This document shows, piece by piece, positions 17,847-27,626 of a stretch of 64,000 nucleotides of DNA. Both the position numbers and the translations under genes were made by a program. The notes under the pieces are model-generated. The model saw only the letters and a list, made by a program, of their open reading frames with translations, made no database searches and was not told the DNA's origin. Numbering within the stretch: position 1 is the first letter of the stretch; each line of letters starts with the position of its first letter. Source of the stretch: Bernardetia sp. (lineage in GTDB: Bacteria > Bacteroidota > Bacteroidia > Cytophagales > Bernardetiaceae); contig JAHDBD010000007.1 of the NCBI GenBank assembly GCA_020630575.1, positions 62,001 to 126,000 on the forward strand. The letters run 5' to 3'.

Positions 17847-18962
17847 ATGAAAAAAAATATTCTATTGTTACTCTTTGCTTTGACTGTTTTGGCTTTTCAT
17901 CAAAACAGTAAAGCACAAGCTATTTATACTTTTCCTATGCTCGTTCAAGAACAAGTAGAAGTAAAATCTCATCCCTTGCCTTCAGGCTTTGATGAAAAAG
18001 GAGATACTACCCTTACAGTATATTCTGGCTTGTATGGAAATTTTTCGGTTTATTTTGTTAATGGACCTCAATACCACCATATTTTAAATCCTAATCCAAC
18101 AGGACTTTTAATTAATGGAAAAGAATACGGGTTTTATTGTGATGCTGAAAGAGGAAGTCAGAAAAATATTTCTAACTTTTTAGATATTTATGAATTTGAA
18201 TATTTGGGAAGAAAATATCTTTGTTTCTTTAGTTTTAGAGAAGATTGTTTGCATAAAGGTTGTTTGTATCGTTGTTACAATTTATATGATATTACAGACC
18301 CTAATAATGTAACAGCTAACTCTTTTGCAAGTGTATATGGTGAAACATTTACTTTTGGAGACTATAATAGTGATGGTGTAATGGATTTTATTCGTGTAGC
18401 TTCTCAGCTTCCTCCTAATATTGAAGAAGACAAAATTCCAACAGAAGATAAATCACTTTATGGATTAGTTACTGTATTTTCATTTGATAAAGAAGGAAAG
18501 GCAGTTGATGTAAAGCACGAAGGAAACAGTTATTATTTGTTTATTAAAGGAACAGATGAAGAGTTCTCGGGTTTTGAAGTCGTACAAAATGATTGGTTTA
18601 TTCCATTGAAAGATCAATCTGGAAAAATTGCTCCTATTACGCCTTATTATGCTCCTTATGTGTCATTTGACCCTAAAGAACCATTTTTATATGATGCTAA
18701 AGGCTACCGAGTTCCTCAGAATTTATGGGCAGTACAAGTAGCAGAATTTGATGAAATTGAAGGAGCTTTAGATTATTGTGAATACTTGATGCAGGGAGGT
18801 TTAGAAGATGTTTTTGTTTACATTGATCAATACAATCGGGATTTACATTTCTTAGTCTTAGCTGGAAATTATCAAAACAAAGAAAAAATACAAAAGCTAC
18901 AATTAGACTTAAAGAAAGCAGGAGTAAATGGGAAATTAATAAATATGAAGACAGAGTTTTAA
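17847..18962 (+). CDS. Exported protein with C-terminal SPOR-like domain (paralogue 1)
   Basis: A 371-residue exported protein with a signal peptide ending at SKAQA (residue 24). It is a clear paralogue of the next gene: both share NGPQYH, NPxPTG, FLDxYEF, LGRKYLCF and CYNLxDITDPN in the same order. Four Cys residues near CLHKGCLYRC look set to form disulfides. A Ca-binding-like turn, FGDYNSDGVMDF, near residue 170 resembles FG-GAP or dockerin loops. The last 75 residues (WAVQVAEFDEIEGALDYCE to the end) have the beta-alpha-beta repeat and spacing of a SPOR domain, which binds denuded peptidoglycan at septa. A role at the cell wall is inferred from that domain alone. Confidence 0.75.
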   Translation: MKKNILLLLFALTVLAFHQNSKAQAIYTFPMLVQEQVEVKSHPLPSGFDEKGDTTLTVYSGLYGNFSVYFVNGPQYHHILNPNPTGLLINGKEYGFYCDAERGSQKNISNFLDIYEFEYLGRKYLCFFSFREDCLHKGCLYRCYNLYDITDPNNVTANSFASVYGETFTFGDYNSDGVMDFIRVASQLPPNIEEDKIPTEDKSLYGLVTVFSFDKEGKAVDVKHEGNSYYLFIKGTDEEFSGFEVVQNDWFIPLKDQSGKIAPITPYYAPYVSFDPKEPFLYDAKGYRVPQNLWAVQVAEFDEIEGALDYCEYLMQGGLEDVFVYIDQYNRDLHFLVLAGNYQNKEKIQKLQLDLKKAGVNGKLINMKTEF

Positions 18963-19119
18963 ACATAACTTTTAAACTTATTATTTAATTCTCAGTATTC
19001 ATTATCAATAAATATAACTTTTGCTAAAATCTAGCGTTTTGAAGATAAGAATACAAAAAAACATCCTTAAAATTATACTATAAAGTCTGCTTATTTAATA
19101 AAGTGAAAAAACGCAGTTT

Positions 19120-20241
19120 ATGAAAAATATAATCGTATTTATTTTATTTATTGGTTCACTTATGCTACCTAAATCTTCTGTTTTGGCACAAGATTATAAA
19201 ATAGCACAACTTAGTCAAGAACCTGTTACTATTACAATGCACCCTACTCCTTCACTTCCTAGAGAAAAGAAGGATACTAGTTTTACAGATTATCAAGGGT
19301 CTAGTATTCCGATTGCTTTATATGTACTTAATGGACCTCAGTATCATCCAATTATAAATCCAGCTCCAACAGGAGTTTATATAAATGGACAACACTTTAA
19401 ATTTTATTGTAGTATTGAGCGTTCATTAGTTCAATATTTAAGTATTTTTTTAGATGTATATGAATTTGATTTTTTGGGTAGGAAATATCTTTGTTTTTAT
19501 ACTTTGAGTGAGGAGTGTATGACCAAAGGCTGTCGTTTCAAATGTTATAATCTGTTTGATATTACTGACCCCAATAAGGTAGTAGCCTATGCTTTTAATA
19601 GTATTTTGCCAGGAATAGAATCATTTGGTGATTTTAACTTTGATGGAAAAATGGATGTTCTTACAGCTCTCCCAAAAACTCCTGAGAGTTTTGTAGAATC
19701 CCCAGAAGATGATCGTCGTTCGAATATTCTTATAACTGTTTACACACCAACAGTAAATGGAGACCTTGCAAGAATGGAAAAAGAAGAAGATGGTAATCCC
19801 TATTATTTGTATGTAAAACCTGTGGATGAAGATATACAAGAATTTTCTGTCTTGCAGTATGATTGGTTTATGCCATTCAAAAAAGATAATAAAGTATTAG
19901 AAATTGCAACTTTCTATCCTCCTTATCAACCCTTTGACCCCAAAAATGATTTTATGTATGACCACAAAGGACATAGGATAGATAAACGGCGTTGGGTAAT
20001 TCATCTAACAGATTTTCCAGAACAAGAAGGGGCGCAAGAATTTTGTGAAATGCTTATCGAAGAAGGATATAGAGAAGCTTACATAAAAGTTGATCATTAT
20101 GGTCCTGATTTTACATTCAAAATTTTGTATGGAAACTATTGGAGTAAAAAGAAAGCCGAACAAATACAACACATGCTTGTAGAAAAAGGAGTTGTAGATA
20201 GACAACAACCTGGTAAAGTGATTCCTTTAGATAGAAATTGA
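19120..20241 (+). CDS. Exported protein with C-terminal SPOR-like domain (paralogue 2)
   Basis: A 373-residue tandem paralogue of the gene before it, 157 bp downstream. Signal peptide ends at SVLAQ. It keeps the shared core (NGPQYHPIINPAPTG, FLDVYEFDFLGRKYLCF, CYNLFDITDPNKV), the cluster of Cys (CMTKGCRFKC), and the Asp-rich turn FGDFNFDGKMDV. The C-terminal WVIHLTDFPEQEGAQEFCE to YGNYWSKKKAEQIQ is again SPOR-like. The two copies differ widely outside these blocks, so the duplication is old. A strong hairpin terminator follows, so both genes probably form one small transcription unit, or each has its own promoter. Confidence 0.75.
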   Translation: MKNIIVFILFIGSLMLPKSSVLAQDYKIAQLSQEPVTITMHPTPSLPREKKDTSFTDYQGSSIPIALYVLNGPQYHPIINPAPTGVYINGQHFKFYCSIERSLVQYLSIFLDVYEFDFLGRKYLCFYTLSEECMTKGCRFKCYNLFDITDPNKVVAYAFNSILPGIESFGDFNFDGKMDVLTALPKTPESFVESPEDDRRSNILITVYTPTVNGDLARMEKEEDGNPYYLYVKPVDEDIQEFSVLQYDWFMPFKKDNKVLEIATFYPPYQPFDPKNDFMYDHKGHRIDKRRWVIHLTDFPEQEGAQEFCEMLIEEGYREAYIKVDHYGPDFTFKILYGNYWSKKKAEQIQHMLVEKGVVDRQQPGKVIPLDRN

Positions 20242-20266
20242 TAGAATAAAGCAAGTTAAGAACTAG

Positions 20267-20301
20267 AAAAGCTATACAAGAGAAATTGTATAGCTTTTTT
20301 A
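20267..20301 (+). terminator. Hairpin terminator after the SPOR pair
   Basis: AAAAGCTATACAA (20267-20279) pairs perfectly with TTGTATAGCTTTT (20286-20298) around a 6-nt loop, followed by more T. Confidence 0.85.
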
Positions 20302-20376
20302 TTTGAATCTAACAATACTTATGTGTATTGTAGACTACAAAAAGTCATTTGTTGATTATGTCTGACCTCCAATAAA

Positions 20377-20856
20377 TTAATATTTTATTCCCAAATTACG
20401 AAAAACAAAAGAAAGTAACCAAGCAGGACCAATCAAAAGGAATTTCAAATCATCTATAAAAGAAGGTTTTTCGCCTTCAATTTTATGTCCAATAAATTGC
20501 CCTATCCAAGCTACCACGAAAATAGTTAGTGAGACCACCCAAAGAGAGAGATTAGGAATAGTATAAATCCAATTACAAATTGAGAGATAAACAATAGCAA
20601 TTCCAATCATTCCTAAAAAAATAGGAAAAGACAGACGCAAATAAAAAATAGAACAAGCAATACAAAAAATAGTCGCAAAATTAGCAAAACTTCCCATAAA
20701 TGGGAATAAATCCATCAAAAACTGATGTGGAATACTCCAAAGAAGCCCTAACACACTAAAAAAAATAGTAGGCACACAAATCCAATGAATCATTTTATTG
20801 GTGTGGTTTTGATGGCTTTCTCCATATTTATCAAGCCATTGTTGCATAGTCCTCAT
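20377..20856 (-). CDS. Mpo1-like membrane protein (DUF962)
   Basis: A 159-residue membrane protein of the Mpo1/YGL010w group. The conserved start WLDKYGESHQNHTNKMIHWICVP holds the paired His residues, and WIGQFIGHKIEGEKPSF near residue 115 is the second family block. Four hydrophobic spans lie between and around them. Yeast Mpo1 is an iron-dependent dioxygenase that shortens 2-hydroxy fatty acids by alpha-oxidation; bacterial members share the His pattern but their substrate is not settled. The gene reads toward the SPOR pair, and is transcribed in the same direction as pgk but is separated from it by a strong hairpin. Confidence 0.85.
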   Translation of the reverse strand: MRTMQQWLDKYGESHQNHTNKMIHWICVPTIFFSVLGLLWSIPHQFLMDLFPFMGSFANFATIFCIACSIFYLRLSFPIFLGMIGIAIVYLSICNWIYTIPNLSLWVVSLTIFVVAWIGQFIGHKIEGEKPSFIDDLKFLLIGPAWLLSFVFRNLGIKY

Positions 20857-20951
20857 ACGTATATTGTTTTTATGTGTATTTGTAGAGTAGAATAATTTTA
20901 TCTCAATATAATAAAAAGCTAAATCAAATAGAAAAAATCTATCTACTAAAA

Positions 20952-20992
20952 AACCCTAAGAAATTTAAATCTCAATTTAAATCTCTTAGGGT
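20952..20992. terminator. Long hairpin (ACCCTAAG-type stem) downstream of pgk
   Basis: AACCCTAAG (20952) pairs with CTTAGGGTT (20984-20992), and the stem extends inward through related AGAAATTTAAAT / ATTTAAATCT segments. It lies 23 nt past the pgk stop, on the minus strand followed by T-rich sequence. Confidence 0.75.
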
Positions 20993-21015
20993 TAAGTCAA
21001 TAAATAACTAAAAAA

Positions 21016-22254
21016 TTATCCTTCTAAAGCTGTTACTCCTGGTAATTCTTTTCCTTCCAAATATTCTAAAAGCGCACCACCACCTGTCGAAACATAAGAA
21101 ACTTTATCTCCTGCATTCATTTGGTTGATAGCTGCTGCCGAATCTCCACCACCAATAAGTGAATATGCTCCATTTTCTGTTGCTTGCACTAAGGCTTCAG
21201 CAATTTTCTTAGTTCCTGTTGCAAAATTTGACATCTCAAAAACTCCCATTGGACCATTCCACATGATTGTTTTTGCATTTCTCAACACATTAGAAAACTC
21301 TTCTTGTGCTTCTTTTCCAATATCCAATCCCATAAATCCGTCAGGAATTTCTGTATTATTTACGAGTTTTGTCGTTGCATTATTATCAAATTTATCGGCT
21401 GCAACCGAATCTTTTGGTAAATAAATTTTCACATTCTTCTCTTTTGCCTTCTTTAAAAGTTCACTAGCCAATTCTAACTTATCCTCTTCTACTAGCGAGC
21501 TTCCGATTTTTCCTCCTTCTGCTTTAAAAAACGTATATGCCATTCCACCTCCTATAATAAGGGCATCTACCTTGTCTAATAATTTCTCAATAACCATTAT
21601 TTTATCAGAAATTTTTGCACCTCCCATAATTGCCACAAAAGGGCGTTCTGGATTTCCTAATACTTTCTTGGCATTTTCTAGCTCTTGTTGCATTACATAT
21701 CCACAAACTCTATCTTTTTTATCAAAAAAATCAGCTACTGTTGCTGTTGATGCATGTTTTCTGTGTGCTGTTCCAAAGGCATCATTGACATATACATCTC
21801 CATAAAGAGCTAATTTTTTAGCAAATTCTGTATGATTATCATTTTCTGTTTTGGTTTCTGCTTTATAAAAACGGACATTTTCTAATAAAAGAACTTCACC
21901 TTTTTTGAGTTCTTTAGATTCTTCTAAGGCTTTATCACTTGTAATATCTTCTACAAATTTTATCTCTGTGTTCAGATGTTCTTTCAAGTATTTTACAATA
22001 TGTTTCAAAGAAAATTTATTTTCTCCTTTTCCTTCTTCTTGTGTTTCTCCTTCATTTTTGGGTCTGCCCAAATGCGACATCAAAACAATTTTGCCTCCAT
22101 CTTTTAGTATTTTTTTGAGAGTAGGCAAAGCAGCCTTCAAACGAGTGTCATCTGTAATTATAAAATTACCATTTTCTTCTTTTAAAGGAACATTAAAATC
22201 TACACGAACTAGAGCTGTTTTGTCAGCAAATGAATAATTATCTAAGTAAATCAT
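21016..22254 (-). CDS. pgk: Phosphoglycerate kinase
   Basis: Pgk transfers the phosphate of 1,3-bisphosphoglycerate to ADP in glycolysis. The 412 residues are about 15 more than usual because of an acidic insert (NEGETQEEGKGENK) after the conserved LMSHLGRP near residue 63. The substrate-binding RVDFNVPL is at residue 17, the substrate loop DAFGTAHRKHAST near 165, the KVLGNPERPFVAIMGGAKISDK hinge region near 195, and GPMGVFE plus GGGDSAAA form the nucleotide-binding end near residue 345-375. All catalytic parts are present. It stands alone, with no gap gene beside it. The upstream 620-bp gap is shared with the divergent susC-like gene. Confidence 0.97.
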   Translation of the reverse strand: MIYLDNYSFADKTALVRVDFNVPLKEENGNFIITDDTRLKAALPTLKKILKDGGKIVLMSHLGRPKNEGETQEEGKGENKFSLKHIVKYLKEHLNTEIKFVEDITSDKALEESKELKKGEVLLLENVRFYKAETKTENDNHTEFAKKLALYGDVYVNDAFGTAHRKHASTATVADFFDKKDRVCGYVMQQELENAKKVLGNPERPFVAIMGGAKISDKIMVIEKLLDKVDALIIGGGMAYTFFKAEGGKIGSSLVEEDKLELASELLKKAKEKNVKIYLPKDSVAADKFDNNATTKLVNNTEIPDGFMGLDIGKEAQEEFSNVLRNAKTIMWNGPMGVFEMSNFATGTKKIAEALVQATENGAYSLIGGGDSAAAINQMNAGDKVSYVSTGGGALLEYLEGKELPGVTALEG

Positions 22255-22295
22255 AGAATAAATAAAAAGTTGAAGAGTTAGAAATAACTAAAGTT

Positions 22296-22303
22296 CAAAA
22301 TTA
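22296..22303 (-). promoter_or_regulatory. Putative -7 element of pgk
   Basis: Read on the minus strand this is TAATTTTG, an exact TAnnTTTG, 42 nt before the pgk ATG. No TTTG box at the expected distance. Confidence 0.4.
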
Positions 22304-22638
22304 CGAAATGCAAATGAGCTATATAGAGATTGTATACCTTTTTTGTGGTAAAATAGACAAGACTAGATGGATTTAAGTTATTTTTTAACTAACAGGTTAT
22401 TTTCATGATAAAAAAAAAGTAAAATATCTAAAGGTATTACTTTTAAACAGCTATTTTAAACTCATTATAAATTAGTAGAAATACCTCATAATTTATTAGC
22501 ATTTATTTTGGATTATTAAGAGATATGATATACTTTTATGGCAGGATAGAAAAATATGTTTGAAGACTTACATATTATTTTTATTTGGTATATTTGTTTA
22601 ATAACCAAATAATTGTTTTAAGTATTATTCAAACAGCT

Positions 22639-22720
22639 TTTTTTTAGTAAAAAAGAGATGTCTTCTTTTTTACTAAAAAAATAGATTTACTATCTTTTCT
22701 ATTTCCTTCTTTGAAGGAAA
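22639..22720 (+). promoter_or_regulatory. Two tandem hairpins in the susC leader
   Basis: The 621-bp gap between pgk and susC holds, first, a stem of at least 16 bp (TTTTTAGTAAAAAAGA at 22641-22656 with its complement at 22664-22679, extendable at the base), and, 20 nt on, an 8-bp stem TTTCCTTC / GAAGGAAA with a TTT loop (22702-22720). They lie 155-240 nt before the susC ATG. A possible upstream -7 box TATATTTG is at 22589-22596. The pair could be a terminator/attenuator or RNA control element; the rest of the gap shows no ORF. Confidence 0.5.
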
Positions 22721-22875
22721 GTCAGTTTTAAGTAAATTTCGTTTTAACGCTTTTTATAAAAAATTGTTTTAATCTAACATTATTGTTATATTGCCTTAAC
22801 GTTTTTCTATAAAGCAACCTTCCGAAAAATATAATTCTGATCAATTGTTTATTTAAACTAACATTAACTAATCTC

Positions 22876-25800
22876 ATGAAGAGAAAATTATTACTAAGTG
22901 CGCTAATGAGTCTTATGCTGATCGGTTCAGCTTGGGCACAGCAAACAATTACTGGTACAGTAATAGACGCTGTTCAAGGTGGTTTACCTGGTGCAACTGT
23001 ACAGGTAAAAGGAACAAATACAGGTACAACTACCGATTTAGAGGGTAAATACTCTATTACCGTACCTGCTGGAAGTGAAATACTTGTATTTCGTTTTGTA
23101 GGATATGCTACACAAGAAGTAGAAATAGCAGGTCGTACAAGTATTGATGTAACACTAGCTGAAGATTCACAATTGGAAACTGTTGTTGTTACTGGATTTG
23201 GAGTGTCTAGAGAAAAACAATCTTTAGGTTATGCAACTCAAGAAATAAAAGGAGATGATCTTACTCAAGCTAGAGAAATGAACGTAGTAAACTCTCTGAA
23301 TGGAAAAATTGCTGGTGTTCAAATCACAGGCTCTAATTCTATTGGTGGTTCTTCTCGTGTGGTTATTAGAGGTAATAGCTCTATCACAGGTCAAAACCAA
23401 CCTTTATTTGTTGTTGATGGTGTACCTATTGATAACTCAAACTTTACAACTACTGACCAAGCTCGTGGTGGTGGTGGTATAGATTATGGAAATGCTGCAC
23501 AAGATATCAATCCAAACGATATTGAATCTGTAAACGTCTTGAAAGGGGCTGTTGCAAGTGCTATATATGGTTCACGTGGACAAAATGGCGTTATTCTTAT
23601 CACTACAAAAAAAGGTGCAAAACGTAAAGGAATTGGTGTAACTTTTAATAGTGGAATTCAATTTCAAAATGTATATATATTACCAGATTATCAAAACAAA
23701 TATGGAGCAGCTATATTAACTGATGCAGATGGAAATCCTATAACAGATGAGAATGGAAATACTATTCTTAATTACGGATTAGATGGTAGTTGGGGTGCAC
23801 CTCTAGACGGATCTATTATGGCTCGTCATTGGGATAGTTTTAATCCTGAAGATACAGAAAACTTTGGTAAGGCACGCCCTTTAGTAGCGAGTCCTGATAA
23901 TGTAAGAAACTTTTTCGAAACAGGAAGTATGTTTAGTAACAGTTTAGCTCTTTCTGGAGGTAGTGAAGCAGCTACTTTTAGATTGTCTTATACAAATGTA
24001 GATCAGCAAGGAACTTATCCTGGTTCAGAGATTAAACGTAATACACTTAGCTTCAATGGTAGCTCAAAACTATCTGATAAGTTGAGTGCTAGTGTAGGTT
24101 TCAACTATGTAAATCAACAAGGAAAAGGACGTCCTCAAACGGGATATGGTGCAGGTATTATGTCTATGTTTAATCAGTGGTATCAACGTCAATTAGACAC
24201 AGAACGTTTACGTAATAATTATATTGCTAGTGATGGTTCTCAACTTACTTGGAACAGAAAGAGTGCAAATAATGCTGCTCCTAATTATTTTGATAATCCA
24301 TATTGGTCAATTAATCAGAACTATTCAGAAGACCAAAGAGATAGAATTTATGGTAATGCTACCCTAACTTATCAGATTTTACCTTGGTTAAGTGCTACTG
24401 GGCGTGGCTTGGTTGATACATATACTGACCGTAGAGAGGAAAGACAAGCAATAGGTTCTCAGGACATACCTTATTATAAAGAAGATGTACGTACAGTTAC
24501 AGATAATAACTTTGACTTCATTCTTAATGCTAATCGTAACTTAACAGAGTCATTGAGTTTAGTTGCTATGCTTGGGGCTAATAGACGTTTCAGAGCTTAT
24601 AATCGTAATTTTGCAGGTACACAAGATGGTTTGAATGTTCCTAATTATTTCAATGTAGGTAACTCTGCTGGTACTCCAGAAATTGTAGATTACAGTAATG
24701 AAAAAATAGTAAATTCTATTTTTGCTAGTGCTTCATTTGGTTATCAATCTACTTTCTACTTAGATGTTACAGGTAGAAATGACTGGTCTTCAACTCTTCC
24801 AAGTGGCAATAACTCTTATTTCTATCCTTCGGTTACAGGTAGTTTTATTTTCTCTGAAAAACTTGAAGCTGATTGGCTTACTTTCGGAAAAATTCGTGCT
24901 GGTTATGGTCAAGTAGGCAATGATACAGATCCATATCGTATTGCAACGACTTATGAAGTAGAACAAAATTTTGGTAGCAATGGTAACATGACAGTGCCTA
25001 ACGCAAGAAATAATCCTAACTTGCTTCCAGAGAAAACTAATTCTTGGGAAATTGGAACAGAAGTTAGTCTTTTCAAAAACAGAGTTAGTCTTGACGTAAC
25101 TTACTACAACTCTACAACAGAAGATCAAATCTTTGGAGTTCCTGTTTCTCCAACTACTGGTTATACTACTACTGTTATTAATGCTGGTTCTGTATCAAAT
25201 AAAGGTATAGAAGCAATGTTAAACTTAAAAGTATTACGCCTTCCTTCTGGTTTTACTTGGGATGCAACTATTAACTGGGCGAGAAATAGAAACAAAGTTG
25301 TTGAATTAACTGAAGGAGTAAGTACACTTCGTTTGGCTAGTCTTTTTGGAGTATTCTTAGAAGCTCGTGAGGGAGAAGCTTATGGAGTATTTGTAGGTCC
25401 TACAATAGCAAAGCATACAGATGGTAGCTATATTGTAGGTACAAACGGACGTTATGTTTTAGAACCTACTTTAGGCGTCGGTCCTTCAATTATGGCTGAT
25501 TGGACAGGTGGTATTAATAATACTTTCAACTATAAAAACTTTATGTTAAGTGTATTAATTGATGGACAAATGGGTGGTAGTATATATTCTTTAACTAATA
25601 TGTGGGGACATTATAGTGGCGTTTTGGAAGAAACAGCAGAAGGCTCTATGCGTGAGGATGGTGTCATTATTGATGCTGTAGTTCAAACAGGAGTTAATGA
25701 AGATGGATATCCTATCTCTGATGGTAGTCAGAATTCAACAACAATTAATGCAATAACTTGGGGGCAAGATTATTATCGTGCAAGTTCTTCTCTAAATGTT

Positions 25801-26049
25801 TTTGATGCTAGTTACGTCAAACTTCGTGAGATTCAATTTGGTTATACTTTCCCTAAAACATTAACTGGCAAAACTCCATTCCAGAGAGCTTCTTTATCAT
25901 TTGTTGCTAGAAATGTAGCCATTTTATTCCGTAATACACCACATATTGATCCTCAAGATGGTGTAAGTGCAGGTAATGTTCAAGGTTTTGAAGGTGGACA
26001 GCTTCCAGGCGAACGTAGTTGGGGATTCAACTTAAGTCTTTCTTTCTAA
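22876..26049 (+). CDS. SusC/RagA-family TonB-dependent receptor
   Basis: A 1057-residue outer membrane receptor of the SusC type. The signal peptide ends at SAWAQ. A carboxypeptidase-like (CNA-B type) domain spans residues 23-105: ITGTVIDAVQGGLPGATVQV to FVGYATQEVEI. The TonB box and plug follow, with LETVVVTGFGVSREK, then GKIAGVQITGSNS, LFVVDGVPIDN and ESVNVLKGAVASAIYGSRGQNGVI, the standard SusC plug. The remaining 850 residues are barrel sequence ending in WGFNLSLSF. It forms a two-gene unit with the downstream SusD-like lipoprotein, which acts as a lid on the barrel. There are no glycoside hydrolase, protease or sigma/anti-sigma genes nearby, so the imported oligomer is unknown. Confidence 0.96.
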   Translation: MKRKLLLSALMSLMLIGSAWAQQTITGTVIDAVQGGLPGATVQVKGTNTGTTTDLEGKYSITVPAGSEILVFRFVGYATQEVEIAGRTSIDVTLAEDSQLETVVVTGFGVSREKQSLGYATQEIKGDDLTQAREMNVVNSLNGKIAGVQITGSNSIGGSSRVVIRGNSSITGQNQPLFVVDGVPIDNSNFTTTDQARGGGGIDYGNAAQDINPNDIESVNVLKGAVASAIYGSRGQNGVILITTKKGAKRKGIGVTFNSGIQFQNVYILPDYQNKYGAAILTDADGNPITDENGNTILNYGLDGSWGAPLDGSIMARHWDSFNPEDTENFGKARPLVASPDNVRNFFETGSMFSNSLALSGGSEAATFRLSYTNVDQQGTYPGSEIKRNTLSFNGSSKLSDKLSASVGFNYVNQQGKGRPQTGYGAGIMSMFNQWYQRQLDTERLRNNYIASDGSQLTWNRKSANNAAPNYFDNPYWSINQNYSEDQRDRIYGNATLTYQILPWLSATGRGLVDTYTDRREERQAIGSQDIPYYKEDVRTVTDNNFDFILNANRNLTESLSLVAMLGANRRFRAYNRNFAGTQDGLNVPNYFNVGNSAGTPEIVDYSNEKIVNSIFASASFGYQSTFYLDVTGRNDWSSTLPSGNNSYFYPSVTGSFIFSEKLEADWLTFGKIRAGYGQVGNDTDPYRIATTYEVEQNFGSNGNMTVPNARNNPNLLPEKTNSWEIGTEVSLFKNRVSLDVTYYNSTTEDQIFGVPVSPTTGYTTTVINAGSVSNKGIEAMLNLKVLRLPSGFTWDATINWARNRNKVVELTEGVSTLRLASLFGVFLEAREGEAYGVFVGPTIAKHTDGSYIVGTNGRYVLEPTLGVGPSIMADWTGGINNTFNYKNFMLSVLIDGQMGGSIYSLTNMWGHYSGVLEETAEGSMREDGVIIDAVVQTGVNEDGYPISDGSQNSTTINAITWGQDYYRASSSLNVFDASYVKLREIQFGYTFPKTLTGKTPFQRASLSFVARNVAILFRNTPHIDPQDGVSAGNVQGFEGGQLPGERSWGFNLSLSF

Positions 26050-26086
26050 ACTATTCTCTGTTCTAATTATAAAATTTACACTCAAG

Positions 26087-27601
26087 ATGATAAAAATAAT
26101 AAAAAAATATAAACATACTTTAGTAGCAGCTTCTTTAGCAACTTTTATGTTTGGTTGTAACCCACCAGAAGACACTAATATAGATCCTAACGAGCCAAGT
26201 AGAGCATCCACTTCTTTCTTGCTTACATCAGCAGAGAAAGTATTAGTAGATAATATTTGGGATGAATGGGCAAATGGAAGAAGAGGAATGCAACTTTCTC
26301 AGTATTGGGCATCTAATCAATATTCTTCTGAAAGTCGTTATGCATTTCGTACTGCACAAACCAATACCTTATGGTCTCGCTATTATGCAGGTGTAATTAC
26401 TGATTTGAATGAAATCATTCGTTTGAATACAGAGAGTCCTGAGGACTATGAAGGATTTGGAGCTCCTGAAAATCAAATTGCAGTAGCGAAGATTTTGCGT
26501 GCCTATATGTATCAGGTGATTACAGATACATGGGGAGCTGCTCCTTATTCTCAAGCAGGAAATCCTGATGAGTTTTTATATCCAAAATATGATTCGCAAG
26601 AAGAAATATATACTGGTATTATAAACGAACTTAATGAAGCAATAGCAGCTATTAATCCAAGTGGTACTGCAGTAGCAGGTGATGCTATATATAATGGTGA
26701 TATGAATAAGTGGCGTTTATTCGGTAATTCTTTGAAATTAAGAGTAGGAATGAGAATTGCTGATGTATCTCCATCATTATCTCAACAAACAGTTTCGTCA
26801 GCAGTATCTGCTGGTGTATTTCAAAGTAGTGCTGATAATGCTTTATTCAATTATCTTTCAGCAGCTCCTAATAATAATCCTTTAAATCAAGATCGTAAAA
26901 CTCGTGCAGATTTTGCCATGAGTAACATCTTCATAAATGAATTATTAGAACTAAATGATCCAAGAGTTAACTTTTATGCTGAACCAACAGTATCAAGTTC
27001 TCCTACTGATCCTCTTAATGTGCAATACGTAGGAGAAGTATATGGATTAACAGAGAATGATGCAGCAAATACTGCTGATGAAGGAATTTCACAACCTTCT
27101 GAGTTAGTTTTACAGCCAACATCTCCAGGAATACTTATGACTTATGCAGAAGTACAGTTCTTATTAGCAGAAGGTGTTGAAAGAGGGTTTGTTTCGGCAG
27201 GTTCAGCAGCAGAATACTATAACCAAGGTATTACAGCATCTATGAATTATTGGAGTGGTGGTAGCTTATCAGATTCAGATATAGCTGCTTATATTGCTCA
27301 GCCAACTGTTAATTACTCAGCATTGAAAGCTAGTGGTGAAGAGTGGAATGTAATCATAGGGCAACAAAAGTGGATAGCTCTTTATATGCAGGGCTTAGAG
27401 GCATGGGCTGAATATCGTCGTCTTGACTTTGGTATTCTTCAAGAGCCTGCTGCTGGTGCATTAGAAGGAAATGGAGAAATTCCTGCTCGCTTCCCTTATC
27501 CTCTTAATGAGCAATCTTCAAATAAAACAAATTATACTCAAGCTGTATCTACTCAAGGAGCAGATGTATTGAATACAAAGTTGTGGTGGGATACTAAATA
27601 A
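26087..27601 (+). CDS. SusD/RagB-family nutrient-binding lipoprotein
   Basis: A 504-residue lipoprotein with a signal ending MFGC (Cys 23), followed by the acidic stretch NPPEDTNIDPNEPS that is common as an export signal for surface lipoproteins in this phylum. The helical, TPR-like SusD body is clear: LWSRYYAGVITDLNEIIRL, VAKILRAYMYQVITDTWGAAPYSQA, YDSQEEIYTGIINELNEAI and the C-terminal WIALYMQGLEAWAEYRRLDF. The pattern, including RADFAMSN and LMTYAEVQFLLAEG, fits the SusD-like_2 subgroup. The start lies 37 bp after the susC stop, so the two are one operon. A good hairpin terminator closes it. Confidence 0.95.
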   Translation: MIKIIKKYKHTLVAASLATFMFGCNPPEDTNIDPNEPSRASTSFLLTSAEKVLVDNIWDEWANGRRGMQLSQYWASNQYSSESRYAFRTAQTNTLWSRYYAGVITDLNEIIRLNTESPEDYEGFGAPENQIAVAKILRAYMYQVITDTWGAAPYSQAGNPDEFLYPKYDSQEEIYTGIINELNEAIAAINPSGTAVAGDAIYNGDMNKWRLFGNSLKLRVGMRIADVSPSLSQQTVSSAVSAGVFQSSADNALFNYLSAAPNNNPLNQDRKTRADFAMSNIFINELLELNDPRVNFYAEPTVSSSPTDPLNVQYVGEVYGLTENDAANTADEGISQPSELVLQPTSPGILMTYAEVQFLLAEGVERGFVSAGSAAEYYNQGITASMNYWSGGSLSDSDIAAYIAQPTVNYSALKASGEEWNVIIGQQKWIALYMQGLEAWAEYRRLDFGILQEPAAGALEGNGEIPARFPYPLNEQSSNKTNYTQAVSTQGADVLNTKLWWDTK

Positions 27602-27626
27602 TTGAACTCTCACTAAACAATAAATT

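Noticed and set aside
22876-27601. A full polysaccharide utilisation locus around the SusCD pair
   Set aside because: Only SusC and SusD are present; there is no hydrolase, regulator or further binding lipoprotein next to them, so a locus cannot be claimed.
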